Notes: a model not told the origin generated them from the sequence alone. DNA of 64,000 nucleotides from Massilia putida (GCF_001941825.1 NZ_CP019038.1:2604001-2668000), one strand, 5' to 3'. Shown: positions 41,240 through 50,641, numbered from the stretch's first letter. Program-made: numbers and translations.

Positions 41240-41572
41240 GCTGTGCTCCGTTGGTTCAGGCTGGCATTATTCCAGACGTTGCCCAAGAGCTAGAGAAGAA
41301 GAAGGCGGCGAAACAGCCTGTATTTCACTTCCGAGCGGATCTCACAGGCTCACCGTATGCGGACACGCAACATAAATCGGCAAAACTGGTAGGAATGTCT
41401 TTCACTATCTGTCAAAATTGCAAATTGCTTATGTCGAAAAAAGATCACATTTTTGGCTGAGCTGGATGTCAAGTCGGCATTTGATGCGTCAAAGCAATGT
41501 CTAGTTGCTATATAATTGGCGAGCAACATTGCCTTGTGCAGGTGCCCCGTTAATTGAATAAAAGGATACGAA
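41240..41572. other. Intergenic region between flhB and the small exported protein gene
   Basis: The left half has the base composition of its neighbours; the right half (about 41380-41570) is AT-rich. A 69-codon plus-strand frame (41251-41460) has no ribosome site and looks accidental. The right half holds the extended -10 element described separately. Confidence 0.4.
41506..41516 (+). promoter_or_regulatory. Candidate extended -10 promoter for the small exported protein gene
   Basis: TGCTATATAAT contains both TGC-TATATA (extended -10 form) and TATAAT (41511-41516), 57-62 nt before the ATG at 41573. The -35 region (GTCAAA, 17 nt upstream) is poor, which fits an extended -10 promoter. AAAGGA at 41561-41566 is the ribosome site. 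Confidence 0.45.
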
Positions 41573-41881
41573 ATGAAGAAATTCCTCGTCACGACCGCAA
41601 TTCTGAGCCTGCTGTCGGCCCAGGCATTTGCTCAAGAAGCTGCTACCAGCAACGCAGGTAACACTGCCGCCGCAGGTCAGACCGGTACTGCTTCGGGCAC
41701 CGCTGCCGGCACCGGCACCGCAAGCACGGGCGCTGCCGCCGGCGCCGCCTCGTCGGGTGGTTTCCTGGGTGCAGGCGCGATCGCCGGCCTGTCGACCGGC
41801 ACGCTGGTCGCCGTGGGCGCCGCTGTCGCTGCCGTGGCTGTTGCCTCGTCGGACAACGGTTCGACCACCACTCACCACTGA
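41573..41881 (+). CDS. Small exported Ala/Gly/Thr-rich protein of unknown function
   Basis: This 102-residue protein has a clear signal peptide (M-K-K-F-L-V-T-T-A-I-L-S-L-L-S-A-Q-A-F-A, cleavage before Q-E-A-A). The mature part is repetitive in Ala, Gly, Thr and Ser (T-G-T-A-S-G-T-A-A-G-T), then has one hydrophobic segment (L-V-A-V-G-A-A-V-A-A-V-A-V-A) and ends S-S-D-N-G-S-T-T-T-H-H. Strong promoter, ribosome site and terminator indicate a well-expressed monocistronic gene. It borders the rml genes. No family function is recognised; a matrix or envelope role is a guess. Confidence 0.75.
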   Translation: MKKFLVTTAILSLLSAQAFAQEAATSNAGNTAAAGQTGTASGTAAGTGTASTGAAAGAASSGGFLGAGAIAGLSTGTLVAVGAAVAAVAVASSDNGSTTTHH

Positions 41882-41920
41882 TCGCAATCGGGACGCTTGC
41901 GCGTTCCGTTGCGTCCAGTT

Positions 41921-41958
41921 GCAAAGAAAACGGCCGCACACGCGGCCGTTTTCTTTGC
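41921..41958. terminator. Bidirectional rho-independent terminator
   Basis: Perfect 17-bp arms (41921-41937 and 41942-41958) around ACAC; the GC core CGGCCGC is flanked by AAAGAAAA and TTTTCTTT. It lies between the convergent small exported protein gene and rmlC and has T runs in both directions. Confidence 0.9.
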
Positions 41959-41989
41959 CATTGCGGCGCAATATCGCGCCACAACGCGA

Positions 41990-42541
41990 TCAGTCGAAGA
42001 GCTCGGCCTGCGCCAGCAACTTGCCAGCATGGTCTTTGGCCGCCAACTGCGGTGGCGCATCAATGGGCCACTCGACACCGATGGCCGGGTCATTCCACAG
42101 CAGGCTACGCTCATGTTCCGGATACCAGTAATCGGTCGTCTTGTAGAGGAACTCGGCAGATTCGCTCAGCACGACGAAACCATGTGCGAAGCCGGGCGGC
42201 ACCCACATCTGCCGGCAATTTTCCGCGCTCAGTTCAACCCCCACCCACCGCCCGAAGGTCGGCGACGATTTGCGCAGGTCGACGGCGACGTCGAATACCT
42301 TGCCCTGCACCACCCGCACCAGCTTACCTTGCGCATGTTGGATTTGATAATGCAGCCCGCGCAGCACACCCTTGGCCGACTTGCTGTGGTTGTCCTGCAC
42401 GAACTGAGCATCGACACCGGTGGCCTGTGCAAATTCGCGCGCATTGAAGCTTTCATAAAAGAAGCCGCGCGCGTCGCCAAAGACTTTCGGCTCCAGCACC
42501 AGCACGTCGGGGATGGCGGTCGGGGTAACGGTAAGAGGCAT
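41990..42541 (-). CDS. rmlC: dTDP-4-dehydrorhamnose 3,5-epimerase RmlC
   Basis: This 183-residue cupin has the family length and motifs: L-E-P-K-V-F-G-D-A-R-G-F-F-Y-E-S-F-N, Q-D-N-H-S-K-S-A-K-G-V-L-R-G-L-H-Y-Q (His of the catalytic pair), D-V-A-V-D-L-R, and W-V-P-P-G-F-A-H-G-F-V-V. It epimerises C3 and C5 of dTDP-4-keto-6-deoxyglucose. It is the last gene of the rmlBDAC operon and ends at the shared terminator. Confidence 0.96.
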   Translation of the reverse strand: MPLTVTPTAIPDVLVLEPKVFGDARGFFYESFNAREFAQATGVDAQFVQDNHSKSAKGVLRGLHYQIQHAQGKLVRVVQGKVFDVAVDLRKSSPTFGRWVGVELSAENCRQMWVPPGFAHGFVVLSESAEFLYKTTDYWYPEHERSLLWNDPAIGVEWPIDAPPQLAAKDHAGKLLAQAELFD

Positions 42542-42550
42542 AGGCTCGAA

Positions 42551-43429
42551 TTATTTCAACAAATTCAAAAGATAGCTGCCGTAGCCATTCTTGGCCAGCG
42601 GCGCCGCGAGTTTCTGCAAATCGGAGGCATCAATCCAGCCCTGGCGATACGCGATCTCTTCCGGACAGGCCACCTGCAGCCCCTGTCGTTTCTGGAGGGT
42701 CGCAATGAAGCTCGCAGCCTCGAGCAGGCTATCGTGCGTGCCGGTATCGAGCCAGGCGAAGCCGCGGCCCATGATCTCGACGTTCAGCGTGCCGCGCTCG
42801 AGGTAGCAGCGGTTGACGTCCGTGATTTCCAGCTCGCCGCGCGCCGACGGCTTGATGTCCGCCGCCACATTGCAAACGTCGTTGTCGTAGAAGTAGAGCC
42901 CGGTCACCGCATATGACGACTTCGGCGTTTTCGGTTTTTCTTCGATGCTCAGGGCGCGCTGGTCCGCGCCGAACTCGACGACGCCGTAACGCTCCGGATC
43001 GTGCACGTGGTAAGCGAACACGGTGGCGCCATCGGTGCGGTCGTTTGCACTGTGTAATTGCTTGACCAGATCGTGACCATAGAAGATGTTATCGCCAAGG
43101 ACGAGCGCACTCGGATCGTTGCCCACAAAATCCTTGCCGATGATGAAGGCCTGAGCCAAGCCGTCCGGCGACGGCTGGACGGCGTACTGGATGTTCATGC
43201 CCCAGCGGCTGCCGTCGCCGAGCAGATCGGCGAAGCGCGGCGTGTCCTGCGGGGTGCTGATGACGAGCACGTCGCGGATACCGCTCAACATCAACGTGCT
43301 GAGCGGGTAATAGATCATCGGTTTGTCATAGACCGGCATCAGCTGCTTGCTGACGGCCTGGGTCACGGGATACAGCCGCGTGCCGGAGCCGCCGGCCAGG
43401 ATGATGCCTTTACGATTCGATTGGGACAT
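42551..43429 (-). CDS. rmlA: Glucose-1-phosphate thymidylyltransferase RmlA
   Basis: This 292-residue nucleotidyltransferase has [16 protein letters not shown] near the N-terminus, [17 protein letters not shown], and L-G-D-N-I-F-Y-G-H. It makes dTDP-glucose, the first step to dTDP-L-rhamnose. It is separated from rmlD and rmlC by 9 nt on each side. Confidence 0.97.
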   Translation of the reverse strand: MSQSNRKGIILAGGSGTRLYPVTQAVSKQLMPVYDKPMIYYPLSTLMLSGIRDVLVISTPQDTPRFADLLGDGSRWGMNIQYAVQPSPDGLAQAFIIGKDFVGNDPSALVLGDNIFYGHDLVKQLHSANDRTDGATVFAYHVHDPERYGVVEFGADQRALSIEEKPKTPKSSYAVTGLYFYDNDVCNVAADIKPSARGELEITDVNRCYLERGTLNVEIMGRGFAWLDTGTHDSLLEAASFIATLQKRQGLQVACPEEIAYRQGWIDASDLQKLAAPLAKNGYGSYLLNLLK

Positions 43430-43438
43430 GGCTGCCTC

Positions 43439-44326
43439 TCACAGAATTTGCTGGAGCACGTGACGCACACCTTCCTGCCAGGGTGGCAGGCGCAGGCCGA
43501 ACGTCGTGCGGAAGCGGGTCGTGTCGAGCCGCGAATTGAGGGGGCGCTTGGCCGGGGTCGGATACTGCTCGGTGGACAACGGCGCGACCGCGTCGACCGT
43601 CGCCTTCAGGGTTTTGCCCGCGGCGAGCGCCTCGCCGATGACGAATTGCGCATAGCCGTGCCAGCTCGTCTCGCCGCCGGCAGCCACGTGGTAGGTACCG
43701 TAGGGGAAGCCGGCGCCTTTCGCACGCACGTGCTCGCGCACGAGGTGGGCGCTGAGGTCGGCCAGCAGCGCGGCCGAGGTCGGTGCGCCGAACTGGTCCG
43801 CGACGACGTTAAGCTTGTCGCGCTCGCCGGCCAGGCGCAGCATCGTCTTGGCAAAATTGCCGCCGTGCGCACCCACGACCCAGCTCGTGCGCAGGATCAG
43901 GTGACGCGGATTGGCGGCCGCCAGCCCCTGCTCGCCTTCGAGCTTGGTGCGGCCATAGACGCTCTGCGGCCCCGGCGCGTCGCTTTCCGTGTAAGCGCCC
44001 TGCTTCATGCCGTCGAACACGTAATCGGTCGAATAGTGCAGCACCAACGCTCCGAGCTTCGCGCCCTCCTCGCCCAGGATCGCCGGCGCGATCGCGTTGA
44101 CGGCGCGGGCCGTCGCTTCGTCGGACTCGGCCTTGTCGACGGCCGTGTAGGCCGCCGGGTTGACGATGACGTCCGGCGCGACGCGGCGCACGAGGTCGCG
44201 CAAGGCGTCGGCGTCGGCCAGGTTGCAATCCTGCGTGCCGACCGCGACGACCTCGCCGAGCGGCGCCAGCGCGCGCTGCAGTTCGAAGCCGAGCTGGCCA
44301 TTCTTGCCGGTCAGGAGGATCTTCAT
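43439..44326 (-). CDS. rmlD: dTDP-4-dehydrorhamnose reductase RmlD
   Basis: This 295-residue SDR has M-K-I-L-L-T-G-K-N-G-Q-L-G-F-E-L at the N-terminus, P-D-V-I-V-N-P-A-A-Y-T-A-V-D-K-A-E, S-T-D-Y-V-F-D-G, and the catalytic Y-G-R-T-K. It performs the last reduction to dTDP-L-rhamnose. Its ATG follows the rmlB stop directly (TGAATG on the coding strand). Confidence 0.96.
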   Translation of the reverse strand: MKILLTGKNGQLGFELQRALAPLGEVVAVGTQDCNLADADALRDLVRRVAPDVIVNPAAYTAVDKAESDEATARAVNAIAPAILGEEGAKLGALVLHYSTDYVFDGMKQGAYTESDAPGPQSVYGRTKLEGEQGLAAANPRHLILRTSWVVGAHGGNFAKTMLRLAGERDKLNVVADQFGAPTSAALLADLSAHLVREHVRAKGAGFPYGTYHVAAGGETSWHGYAQFVIGEALAAGKTLKATVDAVAPLSTEQYPTPAKRPLNSRLDTTRFRTTFGLRLPPWQEGVRHVLQQIL

Positions 44327-45385
44327 TCACGCACCGTATTGTTGGCCGACCCAGGCGCGGTAGCTGCCGCTCGTCACGTGCTGGACCCACTCCTGGTTGT
44401 CGAGGTACCACTGCACGGTCTTGCGGATACCGGTCTCGAACGTCTCGGCCGGCTTCCAGCCCAGCTCGCGCTCGAGCTTGGTCGCGTCGATCGCGTAACG
44501 GCGGTCATGGCCCGGACGGTCGGTCACGAAGGTGATCTGGGTCGCGTACGACTGGCCGTCCGCGCGGGGGCTCAATTCGTCGAGGATCGCGCACAGGGTG
44601 CGCACGACGTCGAGGTTCGCCTTCTCGTTCCAGCCGCCGACGTTGTAGACCTCGCCCAACTGCCCCGCCTCCAGCACGCGGCGGATGGCCGAGCAATGAT
44701 CCTTCACGTACAGCCAGTCGCGGATCTGCTGACCGTCGCCGTAGATCGGCAGCGGCTTACCGGCCAGCGCATTGTGGATGCACAGCGGGATCAGTTTTTC
44801 CGGGAAGTGGTACGGGCCATAGTTATTTGAGCAATTGGTCGTCAGCACCGGCAGGCCGTACGTGTGGTGATAAGCGCGCACAAGGTGGTCGCTGGCCGCC
44901 TTGCTGGCGGAATACGGGCTGTTCGGCTCGTAGCGGTTCGTCTCGCGGAAGGCCGGGTCATCCTTGCCGAGGGAGCCATAGACCTCATCGGTCGAGACGT
45001 GCAGGAAGCGGAACGCGGCCTTGCGGTCGTCCGGCAGTGCGTCCCAGTATTCGCGCACGGCCTCGAGCAGGTGGAAGGTGCCGACGATATTCGTCTGGAT
45101 GAATTCGCCCGGGCCGTGGATGCTGCGATCGACGTGGCTCTCGGCCGCGAAGTTCACGACGGCGCGCGGCTGGTGCTCCTGCAGCAGGCGGCGCACGAGA
45201 TCCACGTCGCCGATATCGCCGTGCACGAAAACGTGCTGCGGATTGTCGCGCAGGCTCGCCAGGTTCTCGAGGTTGCCGGCATAGGTCAGCTTGTCGAGGT
45301 TGATGACCGGCTCGTCGTTCAGGGCGCACCAGTCCAGTACAAAATTACTGCCGATGAAGCCCGCACCGCCTGTCGTCAAAATCAT
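44327..45385 (-). CDS. rmlB: dTDP-glucose 4,6-dehydratase RmlB
   Basis: This 352-residue SDR starts at 45385 ([15 protein letters not shown]). It has A-E-S-H-V-D-R-S-I, the catalytic [11 protein letters not shown], and Y-N-V-G-G-W-N-E-K. It converts dTDP-glucose to the 4-keto-6-deoxy sugar. It is the first gene of rmlBDAC. The 103-nt gap upstream contains GC-rich inverted segments (GGCCGGGCC/GGCCGGCCC) that may terminate the preceding gene. Confidence 0.97.
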   Translation of the reverse strand: MILTTGGAGFIGSNFVLDWCALNDEPVINLDKLTYAGNLENLASLRDNPQHVFVHGDIGDVDLVRRLLQEHQPRAVVNFAAESHVDRSIHGPGEFIQTNIVGTFHLLEAVREYWDALPDDRKAAFRFLHVSTDEVYGSLGKDDPAFRETNRYEPNSPYSASKAASDHLVRAYHHTYGLPVLTTNCSNNYGPYHFPEKLIPLCIHNALAGKPLPIYGDGQQIRDWLYVKDHCSAIRRVLEAGQLGEVYNVGGWNEKANLDVVRTLCAILDELSPRADGQSYATQITFVTDRPGHDRRYAIDATKLERELGWKPAETFETGIRKTVQWYLDNQEWVQHVTSGSYRAWVGQQYGA

Positions 45386-45488
45386 GTATGCACTCTCCGG
45401 TTGACGGGTCACGCACGAACCGGCCGGGCCACGCCGAACCGGCCGGCCCGAGAATCCGGCGGTGTCGCACGATCCCCAATTTCAATAA

Positions 45489-48332
45489 TCAATAACTGCC
45501 GTACCAAGCAACGCCGACCGATTTCGCACCTGGCGTCACCGCGACATTCGAACGCGTATCCGTGCGCTGGGCCTGCCACAGCCAGCCGCCGACCGCCATG
45601 CCGAGCACACCGCCGGCGACGACATCAGACACCCAGTGCTGGCGGCCCGCCGTACGGCCCAGCGAACCGGCGGCGGCCAGGCCGTACAGCCAGGGCGCGT
45701 CGTACTCCTGGGCGAACGGTGTCACCGCCGCGAACGCCACGGTGGCGTGATTCGACGGGAACGATGCATCCGATCGGTTCACCGCCCTGCCCCACTGGCC
45801 CTGTTCCTCGTTCGGCCGTGCGCGTCCGGCGATATGTTTTGCCCCGATCGACAGGGCTGCGGCCCCGACGACAGATTCCAGCGAGATGATACCAATGTTT
45901 TGCATTCGCGCATCGCCGAACGCGACCGCACTCGCGGCCGCGCCAGTCAGCACAAGGGGCGTCGCCTTGCCGACATTGTTCCAGGCGCGCGCAACGCTCG
46001 ACCCCTGGTGCTTCTTCATGAAGCGGTCGACCGGCTTGTCGAGCAAGGCGCCGGCCAGGATCGCGCTGCCACCGATGACGGCACCATTGGCCCATTGCGG
46101 CAGCGTCGGCGTCGTTTTGACCGACTGTTCCACGCGCATACGGAACAAGGGCCACGGGTTCGGCATGACATCGACAGGCGGATTCACGGCCGGCAAGTTC
46201 TGTTCGTCGCGCCGTTCGGCGAAGTTGCCGAGGCCGTCGAACGTGTTCATGTCGCGGCGTGGTTGCTCGACCAGGTCATAGAGGTCGCCCGGGCTCGCGA
46301 CCATCTGGCCGACGTCGCGGGTCCACGGCGCAAGACTCATCCCGGCTGTCGACTGGGTGTCGGCCGTGAGCATGATATTCAGCGGGACGGAAAGGAATAC
46401 CCCCTTGTCGTTATAAGGGTTGGTAGGTGTTCCCGGACTGGTAATATCATGGCCGTTTGTCTTGGTGTACCACACGCCGAGTTCCATTCCTGAGGGGAAA
46501 CGTCGCTTGAACTCGACGCGCACGCCTTCGTCGCGCGCCAGGAAACGCCCGGCCCGTGCGGTTGCCGTGATGTCATAGGGCAGACGATAATGTAGTGATG
46601 CCAGACCGGTGACGGTCTTGTAATCCAGCTTATCCAGCCACCCTCGATAACCTCGCTGCTGAAGCGCATCGACCGCCAAGTCCGCTGCCCAGCGGCTATC
46701 CTTGGGCAGGTACAGAACCTGCCCCCCGACGCCCCGGTACATCTCTTCATAAAAACCGGCTGAGAAACGAGCGTAAACCCGCTCGGTCGGCATCACGTAT
46801 TTATTGAGCAAAAGACGGTTGAGCTTGAGCCTGTCCCCGCGCTTGTATTCGGCAATGTCGGTACGGACATGCGGAAGAAGGCTGTTGGATGCCTGTGTGA
46901 CTCCCGACACGTTCTCGAATAAGTTGAGACGCAATGCGCTGTTCAGGTACAGCCCTTCATCCAGACGGCGATCGTAGGTGATACCCATCGCGAGTTCATA
47001 ACGCAACGCGCCGCTCGGATCATTAAAGAAAAACCCGAGCTTGGGTGCAGCCTTGAAGCGGTTCGCTTCACGGTCTTCCGAGGCCACCTGGACAACGTTA
47101 CCGTCCCTGCCCGTCTGGACCTGCAAACGCTCGCCGTCCGTGATCTCCGCCAGCAGTCCGGCATGGTCGTTATCGATGTGATCGTCGGGACGCGCTTGGC
47201 GTACAAGCACCGTCTGAAGGAAAGCCTCGCGGTCGATGAGCCCTGTCAAATAGTCGGACAGGCGCTGCAGGTCGAAAAATTCATACGTCGCAATCGGCTG
47301 TTCGAGACGGGTATACGTGATGTAAATTCCTCGCGTACCGGCTGGCGCATAGGCAAGCACGGTTCGCGCAGCGCGACCGACCGCCCGCCCCATATTGGAA
47401 ATTCGCGAGTTCGTCAACGACAGCTTGATGTAATGTCCGTCAAATTCGACCCGAACATTGCGAAAATCCTGCTGCACCAGGGCCTGTATCAATGCCGTCG
47501 CATGCTGACCGTTCGCCTGCCACTCGTCCGCCGACACGCGCGGCGGCGCTGCGTCAGCCTTGATGTACGCAGGCTCAGTCAGCTTAGGAATAAATTCACG
47601 CGCGGAAAATGGAATAGCCAAGTAAGCGTTGGCGCTGAAATGGTCGCGATGACGCGACAGCTGTGCGCCAAGCCATCCCCAGCGGTATTCGAGGCCGAGA
47701 GCCGGGCCGGACGCATGGTGGCCTGCCCCTGTCTGGGCAGCATGAATTTCTTTCTGGTAGTCGATCGCGTCGTACTCTGCCACCACGGCCCATTGGGGAG
47801 CGGACAACGGCGCCCAACGCACGCCGGCGAAGACACCCTTGGGGCGCTTATGCCCGTAACCGATACTCGCTTCAATGTTGCCCGCACCAAAACTCTTCGA
47901 TGCGACAATGTATTGCCCCTTGAACAACTCCGTACCTTGAAGGTCCGAAGCGCCTACCGAGACCGCAGGCAAGGATGACGTTTCGTTCCACAAGCGCAAC
48001 TTGGCGTCGACCACCTTGTCTTTGTAGCGGCCGTAGTTCTTGCCGTAATTTTTATCAGGATTGCCAAAGGCGGGGATGCCGGTAATCGACACATACCGGC
48101 CAGTCACCTGAAGAAAAGGAAGGATCGTCGCGGTCGCCCAGGTGTCACCGTATGGACTGTCGTAGCTGTAGCCAACCGAAAAAGTGCCGTCAGCTTCGGT
48201 CCAGGCACTCGGCATGTTGATATAACCGGACTGCCCGGTCAGCGTGGGTGTCGCGCCAAACGCCTGGGCGGCGCCCAGCATCAAACATCCGCACCACGTG
48301 AACGTTGTGTAATTTCTAAATCCTGTCAGCAC
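45489..48332 (-). CDS. YjbH-type exopolysaccharide outer-membrane protein fused to a PAP2 phosphatase domain
   Basis: This 947-residue protein has a signal peptide (cleavage near A-F-G-A-T) and then the YjbH/GfcD pattern: T-L-T-G-Q-S-G-Y-I-N-M-P-S-A, many beta-strand-like repeats, and an internal domain around 270-370 (A-L-I-Q-A-L-V-Q-Q-D-F-R-N-V-R-V). Residues about 760-930 form a PAP2 domain with K-x6-R-P (K832 to P840), P-S-N-H (859-862, Asn in place of the usual Gly) and R893-x5-H899-x3-D903, so the phosphatase triad is present. YjbH proteins are outer-membrane export partners of polysaccharides; PAP2 enzymes recycle polyprenyl pyrophosphate. It lies between rmlBDAC and wbaP. Confidence 0.85.
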   Translation of the reverse strand: MLTGFRNYTTFTWCGCLMLGAAQAFGATPTLTGQSGYINMPSAWTEADGTFSVGYSYDSPYGDTWATATILPFLQVTGRYVSITGIPAFGNPDKNYGKNYGRYKDKVVDAKLRLWNETSSLPAVSVGASDLQGTELFKGQYIVASKSFGAGNIEASIGYGHKRPKGVFAGVRWAPLSAPQWAVVAEYDAIDYQKEIHAAQTGAGHHASGPALGLEYRWGWLGAQLSRHRDHFSANAYLAIPFSAREFIPKLTEPAYIKADAAPPRVSADEWQANGQHATALIQALVQQDFRNVRVEFDGHYIKLSLTNSRISNMGRAVGRAARTVLAYAPAGTRGIYITYTRLEQPIATYEFFDLQRLSDYLTGLIDREAFLQTVLVRQARPDDHIDNDHAGLLAEITDGERLQVQTGRDGNVVQVASEDREANRFKAAPKLGFFFNDPSGALRYELAMGITYDRRLDEGLYLNSALRLNLFENVSGVTQASNSLLPHVRTDIAEYKRGDRLKLNRLLLNKYVMPTERVYARFSAGFYEEMYRGVGGQVLYLPKDSRWAADLAVDALQQRGYRGWLDKLDYKTVTGLASLHYRLPYDITATARAGRFLARDEGVRVEFKRRFPSGMELGVWYTKTNGHDITSPGTPTNPYNDKGVFLSVPLNIMLTADTQSTAGMSLAPWTRDVGQMVASPGDLYDLVEQPRRDMNTFDGLGNFAERRDEQNLPAVNPPVDVMPNPWPLFRMRVEQSVKTTPTLPQWANGAVIGGSAILAGALLDKPVDRFMKKHQGSSVARAWNNVGKATPLVLTGAAASAVAFGDARMQNIGIISLESVVGAAALSIGAKHIAGRARPNEEQGQWGRAVNRSDASFPSNHATVAFAAVTPFAQEYDAPWLYGLAAAGSLGRTAGRQHWVSDVVAGGVLGMAVGGWLWQAQRTDTRSNVAVTPGAKSVGVAWYGSY

Positions 48333-49125
48333 TCGATCGATCCAATGATGGTTATCGGCTGCCGCTGTTCAAGAAGTAGGGACGCCGCGTTGAAACAAAC
48401 ACGGAGTTTATCATTGGTAACGAACACGGCCAAGTAGCTGTGGCGCGCGAAACTGACGTTCATGCAATAATAGATGCAAATTGGCAATTATTGAAATACC
48501 GGCCAAACGAAATGAAGCGTGAAAATTTGTGAGAATTATATTCCGAACTTAAATTAGACAATCCTTTGTTTTCGTTTTAATTATTCTGTTAAAAATCGCC
48601 ATTATTGAAAATAGCCGAACACGGGCCGGCGCCGGTTCATTACAAGCCAGGTCACGGTGAGAAATGGTGACTTGGCGGTATGTCAAGCATCACGAACAGA
48701 AAGACGCGCTGACCCATGTTAGACAATAAGCACGCCGGAGCTTGGGCAACGATGAGCCTAGTTCAACCCGTGCGTCTTGGTGAGATTGACTCGGGCGCCT
48801 GGGCGCTGACAAAACAAAATCGAACAAAAAACGACCACTTTTGGCCTCTACTCTGTCGTTTTTCCATTCCATGTGACAGATATAATTGCTTTGCGCTCGA
48901 TCCGTTAATAAAATGTTGCATGTAGCCATGTGACTTTTGACATGGCCCATGCCGTATACTTGGCGATCTTCGGATTTCGAACATACCTCGGCTCGCAATC
49001 TTGCATTCTTCTCATCTGATCTGTTGCGCCCCGACAGGCAGTCGTTCCCTTCAGATGCTGGCGGACCGTGTTTCCGCGCCACGTGGGCTGTGAACGAGCG
49101 TGCGGTCCCATCAAGCTTTCAAACC
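48333..49125. other. Long AT-rich intergenic region between the YjbH-PAP2 gene and wbaP
   Basis: About 0.8 kb without a convincing gene. It is markedly AT-rich at 48440-48620 and 48800-48960. On the minus strand TATAAT (48535-48540) could serve the YjbH-PAP2 gene. CCAGGTCAC (48647-48655) and GTGACTTGG (48667-48675) form an imperfect inverted repeat of operator size. On the plus strand TATAAT lies at 48881-48886. Open frames here (for example 48690-49082 on the minus strand) lack ribosome sites. Confidence 0.5.
48881..48886 (+). promoter_or_regulatory. Candidate -10 element upstream of wbaP
   Basis: A perfect TATAAT in an AT-rich stretch about 240 nt before the wbaP ATG. The -35 (GTTTTT at 17-nt spacing) is weak. 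If used, it gives a long leader before wbaP. Confidence 0.3.
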
Positions 49126-50607
49126 ATGAAACCCATTGAATCTATCTTCTTACAAAAAACCAAGTGGTATAGCGATCGCCGCTTTGAAAAGTGGTTACTG
49201 CTGTGGACCGACATCGTCGCAGTCGCGCTGGCGTTAGTCCTTGCGGTAGCGGCGGCAGCGGCGTTCCGTGATGCGGCGACGCGCACGGCGGTCGTCGCCA
49301 GCGCATTCAGCTCCGCCCGACTGCAAGGTTATGCTGCCCTGCTCGGCGTTATGGTCGTCGCATTCTGGTCCAAAGGACACTACTCCAAGCGTAAGCCGTT
49401 TGCTAACGAAGTCAAAGATGTACTTAAGGTTACGCTTACCTTGGCACTGGTCGATGCTGCGCTGATGTTCCTCACGAAATGGCAGTTTTCACGAGCGGTG
49501 ATGCTGGTTAACTGGACCTTGGCGCCGGTGACCATCGTGCTGGCACGTTGGGCAATCAAGCGCGTCCTGATCGTTGCGGGCGGCTGGGTGCGCCCCATGG
49601 TCATCATTGGCTATGGCGAAAATGCCATTGAAACCGCTCTGGCGTTCAAGGATGAGCCGATGATGGGGCTGCGTCTCTCCGCCTTCCTCATTCCGGCTGG
49701 TAAACCGAAGCTGGAACATCAAATTCGTGACCGCAACGGCAATATCGTTCCATCGATCACGCTCGGCCGCGACCCCAGCCAGGTGCTGGCGCAACTGGGC
49801 AATCCGCATGTGGTGTTGGCGCTTGAGCAGGGCGACATCGACAGCCATCAGGAAATGATTCTTCGCCTGAATCGCTACAATCGAGAAGTCCAGATCGTTC
49901 CCGCACTGCGCGGCCTGCCCTTGTACGGCATGGAGGCAAACCACTTCTTTGCCCATGAAGTGCTGTTGCTTACGATGCGCAACAACCTGGCGCGCCGCTT
50001 CCCGCAACTGGTCAAGCGATGTTTCGATCTGGCCGTTTCGGCCTCGGTGCTGGTGCTGGGTTCGCCGATGTTCCTGTTCATTGCGCTACGGGTCGCCAGC
50101 ACGGGCCGACCGATTTTCTTCGGTCATACGCGGGTCGGCCAACATAACAAGCCCTTCCAATGTTACAAGTTCCGGACAATGGCACCGAACGCGGACACGC
50201 TGCTGGCCGAACTGCTGGCTACTGATCCTGAGGCGCGTGCCGAATGGGAGCGCGACTTCAAACTGAAGAACGATCCACGGATCACCTCGATCGGACGCTT
50301 CCTCCGCAAGACCAGCTTGGACGAAATCCCGCAACTGTGGAATGTTTTGAAGGGTGATATGAGCCTGGTCGGCCCGCGGCCGGTCGTCACGGCAGAACTG
50401 GAGCGCTACGGTTCGCAAGTGGACTTTTATCTTGAAGCGAAACCGGGCATTACCGGACTATGGCAGATCAGCGGCCGCAACGACGTAACCTACGATACCC
50501 GCGTCTATCTCGACGCTTGGTACGTAAAAAACTGGTCACTGTTTAACGATATCGTCATCCTGCTCAAAACCGTCAAAGTCATCTTCCGCACGGACGGGGC
50601 ATACTGA
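49126..50607 (+). CDS. wbaP: Undecaprenyl-phosphate sugar-1-phosphate transferase (WbaP type)
   Basis: This 493-residue protein matches WbaP length. The N-terminal half has about four membrane helices and a soluble segment with V-I-I-G-Y-G-E-N-A. The C-terminal catalytic half has F-Q-C-Y-K-F-R-T-M, K-N-D-P-R-I-T-S-I-G-R-F-L-R-K, S-L-D-E-I-P-Q-L-W-N-V-L, G-D-M-S-L-V-G-P-R-P and P-G-I-T-G-L-W-Q-I-S-G-R. It starts repeat-unit synthesis by transferring a hexose-1-phosphate (galactose in characterised WbaP; not provable here) to undecaprenyl phosphate. The Met at 49126 is the first that fits the family N-terminus. Confidence 0.93.
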   Translation: MKPIESIFLQKTKWYSDRRFEKWLLLWTDIVAVALALVLAVAAAAAFRDAATRTAVVASAFSSARLQGYAALLGVMVVAFWSKGHYSKRKPFANEVKDVLKVTLTLALVDAALMFLTKWQFSRAVMLVNWTLAPVTIVLARWAIKRVLIVAGGWVRPMVIIGYGENAIETALAFKDEPMMGLRLSAFLIPAGKPKLEHQIRDRNGNIVPSITLGRDPSQVLAQLGNPHVVLALEQGDIDSHQEMILRLNRYNREVQIVPALRGLPLYGMEANHFFAHEVLLLTMRNNLARRFPQLVKRCFDLAVSASVLVLGSPMFLFIALRVASTGRPIFFGHTRVGQHNKPFQCYKFRTMAPNADTLLAELLATDPEARAEWERDFKLKNDPRITSIGRFLRKTSLDEIPQLWNVLKGDMSLVGPRPVVTAELERYGSQVDFYLEAKPGITGLWQISGRNDVTYDTRVYLDAWYVKNWSLFNDIVILLKTVKVIFRTDGAY

Positions 50608-50640
50608 AAGGAACCGGGGCACGACCCCGGTTCCTTTTTT
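50607..50640. terminator. Rho-independent terminator between wbaP and the convergent operon
   Basis: AAAGGAACCGGGG (50607-50619) pairs with CCCCGGTTCCTTT (50625-50637) around CACGA and runs into T residues to 50640. It begins inside the wbaP stop codon. On the opposite strand the A run also supplies U residues, so it can stop the minus-strand operon too. Confidence 0.92.
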
Positions 50641-50641
50641 G

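Noticed and set aside
41251..41460. 69-codon plus-strand frame after flhB
   Set aside because: No ribosome site, and composition changes midway into the AT-rich promoter region of the next gene.
48674..48690. GGCGGTATGTC resembling an RfaH ops element (GGCGGTAGCGT)
   Set aside because: Only a partial match, no JUMPstart context, and about 450 nt from the gene it would serve.
48690..49082. 130-codon minus-strand frame in the 48-49 kb gap
   Set aside because: No ribosome site, mixed low-quality composition, and it overlaps the likely promoter region of wbaP.
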